From Bacillota bacterium (GTDB taxonomy: Bacteria > Bacillota > Negativicutes > Sporomusales > Sporomusaceae), in the NCBI GenBank assembly GCA_023388195.1, contig JAEWGR010000077.1, forward strand, positions 1 to 64,000: a DNA stretch of 64,000 bases, read 5' to 3'. Position 1 is the first letter of the stretch. Every line of letters begins with the position of its first letter. The translations under genes and the position numbers were made by a program. Of the stretch, positions 33,702-42,056 are shown piece after piece. The notes under the pieces are model-generated. The model saw nothing but the letters and a program-made list of their open reading frames with translations, did no database searches and was not told the origin of the DNA.

Positions 33702-34730
33702 ATGAATACAGAAAAACAACGGTTATTAGCCGTATTGAACAAGCAACCGGTGGACCGCCCACCGGTTATCTGCCCCGGCGGGATGATGAACGCCGCCATT
33801 GTGGAGGTTATGAACAGCAGCAAACATATCCTGCCTGCAGCCCACACCGACCCGGCCCTAATGGCCGGCCTGGCCGCTGCGGTTCATGATCTTACAGGTT
33901 TTGAGAACCTTGGCCTGCCTTTTTGTATGACCGTCGAGGCCGAATTATTAGGCAGTGAGATTGATTTAGGCACCCTGGAGTGCGAGCCGAAAATAAGCAG
34001 AGAGGTATTTGCGTCAGCCGCCCAGGTGGAATACAAGGATATTGCGGACATCCTGACCAACGGCCGCATCCCCGTTGTCTGCCAGGCTGCCGCCAGCCTG
34101 GCTGCCCGCTACCCGGATATACCGGTCATCGGCAGCCTGACCGGACCGGTGAGTACTGCCGCCTCCATTATTGATCCGCTGCGTTTCTTAAAAGACCTAC
34201 GGAAAAACCCAACCGCTTCACACCAGGTGTTTGCTTATGTAACCGACCTGTTAATCGGCTTCGCTCACCGCCTCATTGATCATGGTGCTGCCGTTATTGC
34301 CATTGGCGACCCAACGGCGACAGGCGAAATCCTGGGACCTAACATGTTTGCTGAATACGCCGTTGCTTATATCAATAAATTAACAACCGCTGTGCAGCAA
34401 AGAAATGTCCCCGTAATTGTCCATATTTGCGGTAATCTAAACAGTGTTAAGCCTTTGATCCCCAGCCTGCACGCCAATGCTATCAGCACCGACGCCGTCG
34501 TCAGTTTGCAGCAGCTTAAAGCTGAGTTCCCGCAGTTGACGACGATGGGCAATGTCAGCACCTATCTGCTGGAGTTCGGCCAGCCGGAAAAGGTAGCCCG
34601 CCAAACCGGCAACTTACTGACCCAGGGGATTGATATCATTGCTCCGGCCTGCGGTCTCAGCACCTCAACCGCCCTGCCCAATATCCGGGCCCTTACGGAT
34701 ACTGTCAGGTCAGCCGCCGGGAGGGCCTGA
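33702..34730 (+). CDS. UroD/MtaA-type corrinoid methyltransferase, second paralogue
   Basis: A 342-residue paralogue of the preceding gene (VIGSLTGPVSTAASI, AIGDPTATGEILGPNMFAEY, VPVIVHICGNLNSV zinc site, TMGNVSTYLL). It starts at 33702 with CAGAGGTGGTCAAACTGACA upstream, 2 bases after the previous stop. Two different UroD-type enzymes side by side suggest one acts on the substrate and the other on the final methyl acceptor, or a heterodimer. Confidence 0.87.
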   Translation: MNTEKQRLLAVLNKQPVDRPPVICPGGMMNAAIVEVMNSSKHILPAAHTDPALMAGLAAAVHDLTGFENLGLPFCMTVEAELLGSEIDLGTLECEPKISREVFASAAQVEYKDIADILTNGRIPVVCQAAASLAARYPDIPVIGSLTGPVSTAASIIDPLRFLKDLRKNPTASHQVFAYVTDLLIGFAHRLIDHGAAVIAIGDPTATGEILGPNMFAEYAVAYINKLTTAVQQRNVPVIVHICGNLNSVKPLIPSLHANAISTDAVVSLQQLKAEFPQLTTMGNVSTYLLEFGQPEKVARQTGNLLTQGIDIIAPACGLSTSTALPNIRALTDTVRSAAGRA

Positions 34731-34732
34731 CA

Positions 34733-36460
34733 ATGACCATCGTACACTTTTGGCCGCCAGAGGGCCTGGCAAACCGGAAGCCGGTCGAAGTGGAGCTGGC
34801 CGGCAGCACGACTGTCCTGGCGGCAGCCAGAGCTGCCGGCGTCCTGCTGGAATCGCCGTGCAACGGCGCAGGTACCTGCGGCAAATGCAAAGTAAGCATT
34901 CCCGCCCCTTCCCGGACGGCCATCTACAGCCTGGAGGAAACCTGCCGCCACCGCCTGACTGCTGAGGAAATAAGCCAGGGCATTTTTCTCGGCTGCATGA
35001 CCGGGATTCGGGCCCAACCGGGTGCAGCCGGCAATCCTCCTCCTGTCGACATCGTTCTCCTTGCGCAGCAGGACACAGCCAGATTACAAATAGTGAGCGC
35101 CGGCAAGCAACTGGCCATCACCCTTAGCCCGCTCATTCACAAACAATATGCTGCCGGTGTTAACAACACGGCAATCCTGGCCGGCTCAACGGTGCTGGGG
35201 ACAGAACCGGGCGATACTACCGCCGCCGTCCATGGTGTGGTTGTTGATATCGGTACCACTACCCTGGTTGCGGCCCTGTTTGACCTTACCACCGGTGCTG
35301 AATTGGCTTCCGTATCGGCCCTCAATCCCCAAAGCCATCATGCCCAGGATGTCCTGTCCCGGATCAAGCTGGGATCGACAGCCGAGGGGCTGACTATGCT
35401 GCATACCGCAATTATCGGCGCCATCAATGACCTGACCGGTGAGCTTGCCCAAATTGCCGCCATCAGCGCCGACACCATTTACGAGATTGTGTTCAGCGGC
35501 AATACCTGCATGCTTCATCTGGCCCTGGCAGCCGACCCGGCCGCACTGGGCCGGTACCCTTATACCCCGCTGCTATGGGGTGACAGCTATCACCTGGCGT
35601 CAGACACCGGGCTTACGGCTGCCCCCTGCGCCCGGATCTACCTGCCGCCGGTTATGTCGGCCTATGTAGGTGCCGATATCACGGCCGGCATTCTGGCCGC
35701 CGAGCTGTCAAATCTCTCCGGCACGACTCTCTTTGTTGATATCGGTACCAACGGGGAAATGGCCCTGGCCGTCAACGGCCGCCTGTCGGTAACCTCAACC
35801 GCCGCCGGTCCGGCTTTTGAGGGCATGAATATCGCCTGTGGCATGAGAGCAGCCCCCGGGGCCATTGAGAAATTCACAGTGGAGCCCGATGGCGCCATAA
35901 CCTTGCAGACTATTGGCGATGCCCCGCCTGCCGGTATTTGCGGCAGCGGTCTGCTGGATATTGTGGGTGAGCTTGTCAGAACCGGCGTTATCAACAACAC
36001 CGGGAAATTCACCGGACCGGAAAATCAGCGGTTTCCCCAGTTGCAACAAAACCTGCATAAAGAAAATGGTAAGCCAGTTTTCACGCTGCACCCGTCAGTC
36101 TACCTGTCGCAAAAAGACATCCGCCAGGTCCAGCTGGCCAAGGGCGCCATCCGGGCCGGGATAGAATGCCTGCTTGCTGCCAATGGCCTGGATGCAGCCG
36201 CAGTTGACCGCGTTTTTATTGCCGGTTCCTTTGGTTTCCACCTTACTGCCGCCAGCCTGATTCATATTGGCATGCTGCCACCCCAGTTTGCAGGCAAAAT
36301 CAGTTTCCTTGGCAATACGGCCAAAACCGGCGGCCAGGCCCTGCTCCTGCAGCAAAGCTCCCGGCAGGCCCTGGCTGCTTTAAGCAAGCAAGTGGCCGTT
36401 GTTGAACTGGCTACTTATAACGACTTTGACAAGACCTTTATCAGGTGCTTGCAATTTTGA
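34733..36460 (+). CDS. RACo/RamA-like corrinoid activator (2Fe-2S and ASKHA domains)
   Basis: A 575-residue protein. An N-terminal [2Fe-2S] ferredoxin domain (ESPCNGAGTCGKCKV with FLGCMTG later) is followed by a linker and the DUF4445 ASKHA-type ATPase domain (VVDIGTTTLVAALFD, FVDIGTNGEMAL, AGPAFEGMNIACGMRAAPGA, FIAGSFGFHL). Such proteins reduce Co(II) corrinoids to Co(I) at the expense of ATP, rescuing oxidised methyl carriers. The ATG follows GGGAGGGCCTGACA, directly behind the second UroD gene. Its presence supports a corrinoid-dependent pathway even though this operon has no corrinoid carrier; the carrier at 26240-26887 in the divergent operon is the likely partner. Confidence 0.9.
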   Translation: MTIVHFWPPEGLANRKPVEVELAGSTTVLAAARAAGVLLESPCNGAGTCGKCKVSIPAPSRTAIYSLEETCRHRLTAEEISQGIFLGCMTGIRAQPGAAGNPPPVDIVLLAQQDTARLQIVSAGKQLAITLSPLIHKQYAAGVNNTAILAGSTVLGTEPGDTTAAVHGVVVDIGTTTLVAALFDLTTGAELASVSALNPQSHHAQDVLSRIKLGSTAEGLTMLHTAIIGAINDLTGELAQIAAISADTIYEIVFSGNTCMLHLALAADPAALGRYPYTPLLWGDSYHLASDTGLTAAPCARIYLPPVMSAYVGADITAGILAAELSNLSGTTLFVDIGTNGEMALAVNGRLSVTSTAAGPAFEGMNIACGMRAAPGAIEKFTVEPDGAITLQTIGDAPPAGICGSGLLDIVGELVRTGVINNTGKFTGPENQRFPQLQQNLHKENGKPVFTLHPSVYLSQKDIRQVQLAKGAIRAGIECLLAANGLDAAAVDRVFIAGSFGFHLTAASLIHIGMLPPQFAGKISFLGNTAKTGGQALLLQQSSRQALAALSKQVAVVELATYNDFDKTFIRCLQF

Positions 36461-36474
36461 GGAGGTATACCTAC

Positions 36475-37152
36475 ATGAGTGATCCAGCCGGTTCCAGTCA
36501 TCTGAGCTGCGCCGATTGCCATCAATTAAACTGTTATCGCCGTGACAAACGGTTTCCCGACTTCTGCCTGAGTGTGACCTCCCGGGGTGAAGCCGATATT
36601 GACGCGGAAATCGAAAAAGCCAGACAACACTACCTGACGGCAGGGGCTGACCGCAGCATGGCCCTGGCGGCAGCCGAGATTGAGGGCTTGTATTATGGTA
36701 AGCTTACACGGGTTGAGGAAATTATCGCTTTTGCCAAAAAAATCGGTGCCAAAAAGCTTGGTATCGCCACCTGCATCGGTCTGATTGAGGAAACACGGGT
36801 CTTTGTCCGGGTCCTGGCCGCCAAAGGCCTTGACAGCTACAGCGTCCTGTGCAAAGTCGGTTCACTCGACAAGACCGAAATCGGCGTACCGCCGGAATAT
36901 AAAGTACAGCAAGGCTGCCATGAAGCGCTGTGTAATCCCGTCCTCCAGGCCCGGCTGCTCAATCAGGCCGGTACTGATCTGAACATTATCGTCGGCCTGT
37001 GTGTTGGCCATGATTCTTTGTTTATTAAACATTCGTCGGCCCCGGTTACAACCCTGATCACCAAAGACCGGGTGCTGGGTCATAACCCGGCAGCAGCACT
37101 TTATACCAGTGGTTTTTATTACAAACGGTTGTTACAGGAAGAAAAGGAGTGA
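36475..37152 (+). CDS. DUF1847 cysteine-rich protein
   Basis: A 225-residue protein with an N-terminal cysteine cluster (CADCHQLNCYRRDKRFPDFC) and later cysteines in QQGCHEALCNP and GLCVGHDSLF. It matches the DUF1847 metal-binding family. The start at 36475 has TTTTGAGGAGGTATACCTAC upstream. Homologues commonly accompany corrinoid methyltransferases; the exact function is not known. It may handle metal or FeS clusters. Confidence 0.8.
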   Translation: MSDPAGSSHLSCADCHQLNCYRRDKRFPDFCLSVTSRGEADIDAEIEKARQHYLTAGADRSMALAAAEIEGLYYGKLTRVEEIIAFAKKIGAKKLGIATCIGLIEETRVFVRVLAAKGLDSYSVLCKVGSLDKTEIGVPPEYKVQQGCHEALCNPVLQARLLNQAGTDLNIIVGLCVGHDSLFIKHSSAPVTTLITKDRVLGHNPAAALYTSGFYYKRLLQEEKE

Positions 37153-37158
37153 TTGCCC

Positions 37159-38229
37159 GTGTTTAAACACCGCCTGATAATCGCAGGCCTCATGGTCTCC
37201 CTGCTGCTGGGCCTGCTCACCGGCTGCGGACAGCAAAAGGCGCAGCCGGCAGCCCAGTCAGCCGCCCCGGCAGATAAAATCAAATTTAATATCGGTTATC
37301 TGCCGGCCGTCGGCCATGTACTCTATTTCGTGGCCAAGGAAAAAGGCTTTTATGAACAAGAGGGACTGGATGTGGAGCTATTCCAGTTCACCAATTCCGG
37401 CGAAGGCTTAAATGCCATTAAAGCCGGCAAACTGGACGCCGGCTCGTTCGGCACTGCGGCCCCACAGGTTTTTATCGCTAAAGGCACGCCGTTCGTGGAT
37501 ATTGGCGGTATGCAAAGCGAAGGCCATGCCGTTGTTGCCAAACCTGAGAATGCGGGGCAGTTTTCCACTCTGCAGGGATTTGTCGGCAAGAAGGTAGCCA
37601 CTGTCCGCCTGGCAACCGGTGATGCGGTCTGGCGGTCGGCCATGTCCAAAGCCGGCATTGACTGGAAAACACAGGTAACTATTCAGGAGCTCGATTCACC
37701 GGCTGCCGTACTGGAAGCCGTCAAGAAGGGTGCCGCCGATGCCGGCCTGGTATGGGTTCCTTTCTCAGAGATGGCTGAGAAACAAGGCCTGGCACTGGTG
37801 TCCTGGTCGGCCGAACATATGGATGGCCACGTTTGCTGCCGGGTAGTGGCCCTTGAGGATAAACTGCAAACCAACAAAGAGGCGTATATCCGCTTTAGCC
37901 GCGCCAGTATCCGCGCCTATGACTTCTATATCAACCATCAGGAGGAAACTCTGGATATTCTTGGCAAATATGTCAAGCTCGATAAAGAACTGCTGCGGAA
38001 AGCCACCTACAGCGGCCACATCCACAGCATTCCCGACCCTGACAAGAAACGGTTTACCGCCTTTTGGGAAGCGATGAAGGCGGCCGGTTATATCCAAAGT
38101 GATATTGATATCACCAAACATGTAAATAGCGATATTTATAAAACGGCACTTGATCAACTGAAACAGCGGGAACCGCAAAATGCCACCTATCAGCAGCTTG
38201 ACAAAGACTTTGCGGCAAATAATCTATAA
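37159..38229 (+). CDS. ABC transporter substrate-binding lipoprotein, TauA/SsuA-like
   Basis: A 356-residue lipoprotein. Signal peptide and lipobox LLTGC near residue 23 are followed by an Ala/Gln linker and the NMT1-type fold (FNIGYLPAVGHVLYFVAKEK, GFYEQEGLDVELF, AGKLDAGSFGTAAPQVFIAKG). I chose GTG at 37159 with AAAAGGAGTGATTGCCC upstream; TTG at 37153 is an alternative. It is the first of three importer genes at the end of the UroD operon. Confidence 0.85.
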   Translation: MFKHRLIIAGLMVSLLLGLLTGCGQQKAQPAAQSAAPADKIKFNIGYLPAVGHVLYFVAKEKGFYEQEGLDVELFQFTNSGEGLNAIKAGKLDAGSFGTAAPQVFIAKGTPFVDIGGMQSEGHAVVAKPENAGQFSTLQGFVGKKVATVRLATGDAVWRSAMSKAGIDWKTQVTIQELDSPAAVLEAVKKGAADAGLVWVPFSEMAEKQGLALVSWSAEHMDGHVCCRVVALEDKLQTNKEAYIRFSRASIRAYDFYINHQEETLDILGKYVKLDKELLRKATYSGHIHSIPDPDKKRFTAFWEAMKAAGYIQSDIDITKHVNSDIYKTALDQLKQREPQNATYQQLDKDFAANNL

Positions 38230-38247
38230 ATGGAAAGGGGGATGGCT

Positions 38248-39051
38248 GTGGCCATATTGCATCTCGACTCCGTGTCGCTTACCTATCCGGGCGATGGGCT
38301 TCCAGCCATAGCCAACCTGTCTTTAACCATTAAACAAGGTGAGTTTATGGCCGTAGTCGGTCCCAGCGGCTGTGGCAAAAGCTCAACGATCGGGCTGTTG
38401 GCCGGATTGACGCCAGCTACAAGCGGCCGGCTTACCCTGAACAGCAGCCCCATTGTCGCACCCGGCCCCGACCGGGCAGTCGTTTTTCAGGATTACTCCC
38501 TGTTCCCCTGGATGACAGCCCTGGACAACATCCGGTTTGCCCTGAAAGAATCCGGCCGGAGCACCGGCCGGGCTGCCAAACAGGCGGCCCAGGAATTGCT
38601 GGCCATGGTCGGCCTGGGCAGCTACAGCCATAAATACCCGGCTGAACTGTCTGGCGGCATGCGCCAGCGGGTAGCTATCGCCCGGGCTTTTGCCCTTGAC
38701 GCTCCGGTCTATCTCATGGACGAACCCTTTGGGGCTGTTGACGCCAGAAACCGGGTAAGCCTGCAGGAACTGCTGCTCAAACTGTGGGCAGGAAACGGCA
38801 CCAGAAAAACGGTCTTTCTGGTCACGCATGATATCGATGAGGCGTTATACCTGGCCGACCGTATTGCCGTATTTACTCCCGGCCCTGGCCGGATACTGAA
38901 AATAGTCGAGGTTCCCTTTCCCCGTCCCCGGCGGCGTTTCTTTCTGATCCAGGACCCCCACTACACCGCCCTGCGCAACGAAATTCTCTCCTTATTGCAA
39001 AAGGAAATCCTGGAAGAGCTGCAGCAGGTGGAAGCAGGTGCCGGTATATGA
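38248..39051 (+). CDS. ABC transporter ATP-binding protein, TauB/SsuB-like
   Basis: A 267-residue ATPase. Walker A is GPSGCGKSS, the Q-loop is VFQDYSLFPWMTA, the signature is LSGGMRQR, Walker B is VYLMDEPFGAVD, and the H-loop is THDIDEAL. The start is GTG at 38248 with GAAAGGGGG 8 bases upstream; ATG at 38230 has no ribosome-binding site. It overlaps the permease by four bases. It is the only TauB-type ATPase in the window and could also power the ATPase-less importer at 18.5-21.3 kb. Confidence 0.9.
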   Translation: MAILHLDSVSLTYPGDGLPAIANLSLTIKQGEFMAVVGPSGCGKSSTIGLLAGLTPATSGRLTLNSSPIVAPGPDRAVVFQDYSLFPWMTALDNIRFALKESGRSTGRAAKQAAQELLAMVGLGSYSHKYPAELSGGMRQRVAIARAFALDAPVYLMDEPFGAVDARNRVSLQELLLKLWAGNGTRKTVFLVTHDIDEALYLADRIAVFTPGPGRILKIVEVPFPRPRRRFFLIQDPHYTALRNEILSLLQKEILEELQQVEAGAGI

Positions 39052-39791
39052 ATCAGGTCAGCCGTGACCGGCTTACATTGGGGCTAACCCTGCTGCTGCT
39101 GTGGCAGGCAAGTACCGTCTGGCTAAAACTGCTGGATCCACAGCTGTTTCCCCCACCCCTGCAGGTATTAGGCCTGCTGGCCGCAGACTGGCAGGTATTT
39201 GCCAAAAGCCTGGGCAGCTCATTTTCGTTGTTGTTTTGGGGCTACCTGCTGGCAGTCGTCCTGGCGGTGCCACTGGGGCTTATTGTCGGGTGGAACCGCC
39301 GCCTGAAACTGGCCATCGAACCGGCTACCAACATCCTGGGCCCCATTCCGCCGATTGTCTATATTCCCTATGCGATTGCCATCCTGCCGACTTTTACCCT
39401 ATCCTCCATATTTGTCATCTTTATCGGCGCTTTTTGGCCGCTGTTCATTAATACCGTCGCCGGCGTCGAAGCACTGGAGAAAGGGATCGTCGATTCGGCC
39501 CGGACCATTGGTGTAAGCCGTACCTCCATGCTGGTGAACATCCTGCTGCCGGGGGCGATGCCGCACATCGTCAGCGGCGGCGCCATCAGCCTGGTATTAG
39601 CCTTTATCCTGTTGACTGCCGCTGAAATGATCGGGGCCACCAGCGGCCTGGGCTGGTATGTAAAGTATTTCTCGGACTTTGCCGATTACCCGCGGGTAGT
39701 TGCCGGCATTATTGTCATCGGGGCGGTTGTTCTGGCTTTAATGACGCTGTATCAGCGTTTTACCGGTTACCTGCTGCGCTGGCGCAAATAG
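39048..39791 (+). CDS. ABC transporter permease, TauC/SsuC-like
   Basis: A 247-residue permease with the family EAA loop (DSARTIGVSRTSMLVNILLPGAMPHIVSGG) and GATSGLGWYVKYFSD near the end. Its ATG overlaps the ATPase stop (ATGA), so translation is coupled. It completes a one-permease, homodimeric importer, unlike the two-permease set at 19.6-21.3 kb. A terminator follows. Confidence 0.88.
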   Translation: MNQVSRDRLTLGLTLLLLWQASTVWLKLLDPQLFPPPLQVLGLLAADWQVFAKSLGSSFSLLFWGYLLAVVLAVPLGLIVGWNRRLKLAIEPATNILGPIPPIVYIPYAIAILPTFTLSSIFVIFIGAFWPLFINTVAGVEALEKGIVDSARTIGVSRTSMLVNILLPGAMPHIVSGGAISLVLAFILLTAAEMIGATSGLGWYVKYFSDFADYPRVVAGIIVIGAVVLALMTLYQRFTGYLLRWRK

Positions 39792-39824
39792 CGGCAGGAT
39801 TCGGATTCCCGGGATCATAACCAC

Positions 39825-39853
39825 AAAAGGCAGCCTGCTGCAGGCTGCCTTTT
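39825..39853. terminator. Bidirectional terminator
   Basis: AAAAGGCAGCCTG (39825-39837) pairs perfectly with CAGGCTGCCTTTT (39841-39853), with A and T tracts on both sides. It separates the importer operon from the convergent sod gene. Confidence 0.8.
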
Positions 39854-39863
39854 TGTTATGGGT

Positions 39864-40526
39864 TTATTCTGTTAACAATAATGGCAGTTGTCCCTGCATG
39901 GCCAGGCCAAGCCGGTTCTCCACCTCATTCCAGTTTATCAGTTTTAACCAGTCCCGGACATAGGCCTCGCGGTTATACTGATAATCAAGATAATAGGCGT
40001 GCTCCCAGACGTCAAGCACCAGCAGCGGGATTGAACCCCACTGCGTAAGGTTTTGATGCTTCTCAGCCGTTAGGACTTCCAGATGGCACCAGGCCGGATT
40101 CCAGACAAGTATCCCCCAGCCGGAGGCCTCGACTTTGGTGGCGGCGGTGGCAAACTGCTCAATAAAGCTGTCAAAACTCCCGAAATATTTATTGACTTCT
40201 TTTAGTGTAGCCGGTCCAGGTTCACCGCCAAAGCCTTCCGGGGCCATAATTGTCCAGTAAATGCTATGCAGGATGTGCCCAGAGCCGTTAAAAGCCAGTT
40301 CATTTTCCCAATACTTCACATAGGTGAAGTCATTGCGCCGACGCGCCTCTACCAAGGCTAATTCGGCCTTATTTAACCCCTCCACATAGGCTTTGTGGTG
40401 ATGATTGTGGTGTATTCTGATGGTATCGGCCCCAATAATCGGTTCCAGTGCATTATATTGATAGGGCAAAGGCGGCAGCTTATGCTTTCCTGGGGGAACA
40501 TAACGCCGCAAAGCTTGATTTGCCAT
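39864..40526 (-). CDS. sod: Superoxide dismutase, Mn/Fe family
   Basis: A 220-residue Mn/Fe SOD. The metal ligands are visible: histidines in IRIHHNHHHKAYV and NGSGHILHSIYW, and DVWEHAYYLDYQ with the final Asp and His. Length is normal. The ATG follows ACAGGAGGTTTGTGAAAG. Whether the metal is Mn or Fe cannot be told by eye. Typical oxygen protection for an anaerobe; it is monocistronic. Confidence 0.92.
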   Translation of the reverse strand: MANQALRRYVPPGKHKLPPLPYQYNALEPIIGADTIRIHHNHHHKAYVEGLNKAELALVEARRRNDFTYVKYWENELAFNGSGHILHSIYWTIMAPEGFGGEPGPATLKEVNKYFGSFDSFIEQFATAATKVEASGWGILVWNPAWCHLEVLTAEKHQNLTQWGSIPLLVLDVWEHAYYLDYQYNREAYVRDWLKLINWNEVENRLGLAMQGQLPLLLTE

Positions 40527-40687
40527 CTTTCACAAACCTCCTGTCTCCTTAACATATCTGTTGTTATATTATATTGACGAATGCAGTAGCTGTGACACTA
40601 CCTGAAAAAAGAGCAGCCCGTTAATTAAAGCTACTCTTTTACATCCCAGGGCATATAATTGTAAAAACAGCTTGAGCGGGAGGTTCT

Positions 40688-41107
40688 ATGATATTCTTTT
40701 ATGCCTTCCTGGCCATTCTCTGCCTGGGCTTAGCCCCGTTATTCGGGAAATCGGCCCTGCACAATATCAACCCGGTTACGACCCTGGTAATCCGGACATT
40801 TATCGCTGCCGGCCTTGTCAGTATCTGGCTGATTGTTACCAAAACCTATATCGGTTTTGCCGCCTTATCCCTGTCTAACTGGCTCATGATCGGCATAGAG
40901 GCTATCCTGGCTGCGGTCCTGGGCGAATTGGCCTATTTTTATGCCCTCCAGAAAGGGGATGTGTATGAGGTTGCGGTTCTTATGTCCTGCGCCCCGCTGG
41001 TAACCATTTTCCTCGGCAGTCTGCTGTGGGGCCAGGCCGTGTCTCTGAAGCAGCTGCTGGGCGCGCTGGTTGTCACCGCCGGTATGATCATATTATGCGG
41101 GGATTGA
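40688..41107 (+). CDS. Small EamA (DMT superfamily) transporter
   Basis: A 139-residue membrane protein with about five transmembrane segments and one EamA repeat (GIEAILAAVLGELAYFYALQ near the middle). Most DMT transporters carry two repeats of about 150 residues; this is a half-length form that would act as a dimer. The ATG follows GCGGGAGGTTCT. Upstream (40590-40650) an AAAGAGCAGC/GCTACTCTTTT hairpin could attenuate it. The substrate is unknown. Confidence 0.8.
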   Translation: MIFFYAFLAILCLGLAPLFGKSALHNINPVTTLVIRTFIAAGLVSIWLIVTKTYIGFAALSLSNWLMIGIEAILAAVLGELAYFYALQKGDVYEVAVLMSCAPLVTIFLGSLLWGQAVSLKQLLGALVVTAGMIILCGD

Positions 41108-41116
41108 AGCCCCCCG

Positions 41117-41836
41117 TTATTCTTCATTACTGTTATTATTATAATCGGAGTGGGTTTTGCGGTTAACAAACAGCTGTCCTTTAGAATCGATGCCGGCATA
41201 GGTTACCTCAGACAGATCGCTGATGCTCCTGGCCGCTAATTGCTGTTCCAGCCAGGCCCGGGAATAATTCTGTTTACGTAAATTATGTTCAATGACGGTT
41301 CCATCCATAATGAGCTCCACCGGGAACGTGGGATCAGGCAGGTGAATATTAAAGTCACTTCTGGTTACAGGCTGATAATCAGATTTTTTTATTATGCTCA
41401 GATCACCGGTTGTTTCCAGAATAGCATATTGTACCTCCGCAGCATCCAAAACTCCCTGCTGGCGTAAATGGCCGTTCAATTCATCAAGATCATATCGCAG
41501 ATTGTGCATATTCGCTTCAATAACCCGCCCATTCTCAATCACAATAGTCGGCGAACCGTCTATAAGTTTTCTGAGCGGACGGCTGTTAATGGTAATGAGT
41601 GACAGCATATAGGTTAATATGACAAACAAAACAAGGTCATAATAATGGTTCCATACTTTCTCTGCATCAGCTGCGGCAATATTGGCAGCAAGGGAACCGA
41701 TGGTTATCCCGCTTACATACTCATAGAAGGTTAACTGACCAACCTGTGTTTTACCAAGAAACCGGGTAAAAACCAGCAGACTTAAAAATACCAGCGTGGT
41801 CTGCCAGGTATCACGGATATATTCCTGCCATTCCAT
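41117..41836 (-). CDS. DUF421 (YetF-like) membrane protein
   Basis: A 239-residue protein: three transmembrane helices in the first 85 residues, then a cytoplasmic DUF421/YetF domain (IDGSPTIVIENGRVIEANM, HNLRYDLDELNGHLRQQGV). The ATG follows AAAGGGGGAAGAAAT. The function is unclear; homologues occur in spore-forming Firmicutes. Confidence 0.85.
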   Translation of the reverse strand: MEWQEYIRDTWQTTLVFLSLLVFTRFLGKTQVGQLTFYEYVSGITIGSLAANIAAADAEKVWNHYYDLVLFVILTYMLSLITINSRPLRKLIDGSPTIVIENGRVIEANMHNLRYDLDELNGHLRQQGVLDAAEVQYAILETTGDLSIIKKSDYQPVTRSDFNIHLPDPTFPVELIMDGTVIEHNLRKQNYSRAWLEQQLAARSISDLSEVTYAGIDSKGQLFVNRKTHSDYNNNSNEE

Positions 41837-42021
41837 ATTTCTTCCCCCTTTACAACTCCTGCCCAGTATAGGCTTCCATGCGCAGAAAAAAAGAAGTCCT
41901 GCCCTTATATCATTCCCAGAAATCAGAATGACTTTCCAAATAAATCACCACGCTGCCGCGACTCAGCCTGTAAGTTTTGCACAGGAGCAGCAGCCAGCAA
42001 TAGCTGCAGCCAAATAAAAAA

Positions 42022-42041
42022 GACTTGGCTTGTGCCAAGTC
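42022..42041 (-). terminator. Terminator of the MFS gene
   Basis: GACTTGGC and GCCAAGTC form an 8-bp stem with a 4-nt loop, followed on the minus strand by TTTTTTATTT. It lies 16 bases after the MFS stop codon. Confidence 0.7.
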
Positions 42042-42056
42042 CTAAACTTGTATGCC

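Noticed and set aside
26954..34730. UroD-superfamily genes as heme-pathway hemE
   Set aside because: They carry the His-x-Cys zinc site of methylcobalamin transferases and occur with corrinoid proteins and an activator; no other heme genes are nearby.
40590..40650. Possible tenth leader copy before the EamA gene
   Set aside because: A GTAG/CTAC hairpin is followed by an AAAGAGCAGC/GCTACTCTTTT stem, but the AAGGC junction is missing and there is a mismatch, so it is too weak to include.
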